Shown here in pieces: positions 5,552 through 6,234 of a stretch of 6,234 bases of DNA; position 1 is the stretch's first letter, and the number at the start of each line of letters is the position of its first letter. Source of the DNA: Prevotellaceae bacterium (lineage in GTDB: Bacteria; Bacteroidota; Bacteroidia; Bacteroidales; UBA932); NCBI GenBank assembly GCA_031287815.1, contig JAITSM010000233.1, forward strand, positions 1-6,234, given 5' to 3'. Both the position numbers and the translations under genes were made by a program. The notes under the pieces were generated by a model. It had not been told where the DNA came from. It did not search any database and worked only from the letters and a program-made list of their open reading frames with translations.

Positions 5552-5693
5552 TAACCTCACCCCCGACCCCTCTCCTGACACCTCCCCCCAGCCCCCTCCG
5601 AAGGAGGGGGAGTTGGCTCCCTCCCCTTCGGGGAGGGCTGGGGAGGGGTTTCCCCCCCTCGCCTTTAGGAGAGGGGGCTGGGGGGTGAGGTTA
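5552..5693. repeat. GC-rich cruciform element with two internal hairpins
   Basis: A long imperfect inverted repeat. The outer arms are 5552-5576 and 5667-5693 (TAACCTCAC...TCTCCT against AGGAGA...GTGAGGTTA). Inside are two perfect 8-bp hairpins with 3-nt loops: CCCCCTCC GAA GGAGGGGG (5592-5610) and CCCTCCCC TTC GGGGAGGG (5619-5637). Part of the middle (CCTCCCCCCAGCC with GGCTGGGGAGG) can pair as well, so the whole can fold into a branched, tRNA-like outline. Such C-rich/G-rich palindromes are frequent dispersed intergenic repeats in Bacteroidota (general knowledge). It is 47 bp behind the FISUMP stop and could act as a 3' stabiliser or transcription barrier, but lacks a U-tract on the minus strand. 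The TA-rich stretch at 5694-5739 shows nothing more. Confidence 0.85.
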
Positions 5694-5739
5694 TTTTTCA
5701 TCACTATATATATAAGGTATATTTTAAAAGTTTTGGCGG

Positions 5740-6234
5740 TTACTTAACACAACGGAGGTTAAAGCCACCGATCATATCGACTGCGGTGATCAAGGTAATC
5801 GAACCGCCATACCAATGTATGAGGTACGGCTGAGTGCCGTCCTTGACTGTGGTGGACCACATGTATCCGATCGCGTTCACGTTGGTCCATGCCGCGCCGA
5901 GTTTGAGGCCTGGTAGACCCCATGCACTGGCCAATGTCGCGTAGTTCGTGCATGTGATTAACGCTGTAAAATCGGCGGCGGTTGGCAAACGCCACGGGGG
6001 TGGGCATAGCGTTGCTGCGTTGTCGTTCAGGCACGTCCAATTATAATAGTATCCATACGACGCATTACCAACCGCATATTGAGCTGGAGGTGGATTACTC
6101 GACGACAGGGTTGAGACGTTCGCACAACCGGCAACCGGATTACGCAGGGCGCCACTCCACGTTTGCGCGCCGCATGTCCATACCGAACAATCCGTGTACG
6201 GCGCTCCGGTGCCCCCCTGGTTTACTATGCTGGC
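5740..6234 (-). CDS. FISUMP-domain surface protein, C-terminal fragment
   Basis: The frame is open from the window edge (6234) to TAA at 5742-5740, giving the last 164 residues of a longer protein; internal TTG codons such as 5988 are not starts. Fragment residues 59-164 are a Fibrobacter-succinogenes-major domain: YGYYYNWTC (60-68), CPPPWRLPTAADF (77-89), YMWSTT (124-129) and the terminal GGFNLRCVK (156-164). The part before it (CSVWTCGAQTWSG, Pro-rich SSSNPPPAQY at 44-53) resembles the lead-in seen in many Bacteroidota cell-surface paralogues. Function is unknown; members are exported and often occur in many copies per genome. The protein ends directly after the domain, so no type IX C-terminal sorting domain follows, and PorW next door need not export it. 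Codons such as ATA, CTA and GTA are used more freely than in yifB or porW. Confidence 0.85.
   Translation of the reverse strand, partial: ASIVNQGGTGAPYTDCSVWTCGAQTWSGALRNPVAGCANVSTLSSSNPPPAQYAVGNASYGYYYNWTCLNDNAATLCPPPWRLPTAADFTALITCTNYATLASAWGLPGLKLGAAWTNVNAIGYMWSTTVKDGTQPYLIHWYGGSITLITAVDMIGGFNLRCVK

Noticed and set aside
5299..5554. Plus-strand frames over the minisatellite (WGVPHFN and MGASRIS repeats)
   Set aside because: Several frames are open at once because the unit is 21 bp; no promoter or family resemblance, and the rest of the frames is AT-rich spacer.
5759..6040. Minus-strand 93-codon frame overlapping the FISUMP fragment
   Set aside because: Out-of-frame shadow rich in Arg/His; the neighbouring frame carries the FISUMP motifs and is open to the window edge.

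Overview
The window looks like a chromosomal segment of a Bacteroidota bacterium, most plausibly from the Bacteroidales side of the phylum. Three things point there: two promoters of the Bacteroidota type (TTG or TTTG, then TAnnTTTG) with A-rich start-codon surroundings instead of strong Shine-Dalgarno sites; a PorW/SprE-type lipoprotein, a type IX secretion component limited to this phylum; and a Fibrobacter-succinogenes-major (FISUMP) domain surface protein. Species cannot be read from the sequence. Every gene I accept is on the minus strand, so the window reads right to left.

From right to left: (1) 6234-5740, the 3' end of a FISUMP-domain protein, cut by the window edge. (2) 5739-5177, a gene-free spacer packed with repeats: a 142-bp GC-rich cruciform-forming element (5552-5693), a 12-bp palindromic-core motif next to an AT-rich short repeat (5513-5549), a 21-bp minisatellite of eight units (5300-5466), an intrinsic terminator (5252-5273) and a promoter (5200-5235). 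(3) 5176-520, a compact three-gene operon yifB/comM - porW/sprE - tsaE; the last junction is an ATGA stop/start overlap and the first leaves at most 32 nt. (4) 519-1, another largely non-coding stretch: a strong promoter (392-421), a roughly 195-nt segment predicted to fold into a closed, multi-stem RNA with a possible pseudoknot (190-386), a possible 29-residue ORF starting right after it (95-184), short heptamer-like repeats, a second inverted copy of the 12-bp motif (57-68) and the first five codons of a possible further gene (1-16).

The operon joins three different jobs: YifB/ComM is an AAA+ ATPase linked to branch migration of transformed DNA, PorW/SprE is an outer-membrane lipoprotein required for type IX secretion, and TsaE is the ATPase of tRNA t6A37 synthesis. 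Compact spacing implies co-expression; a shared function is not shown. The least explained part of the window is the structured RNA locus at 190-421. The intergenic repeats are the second item of interest.
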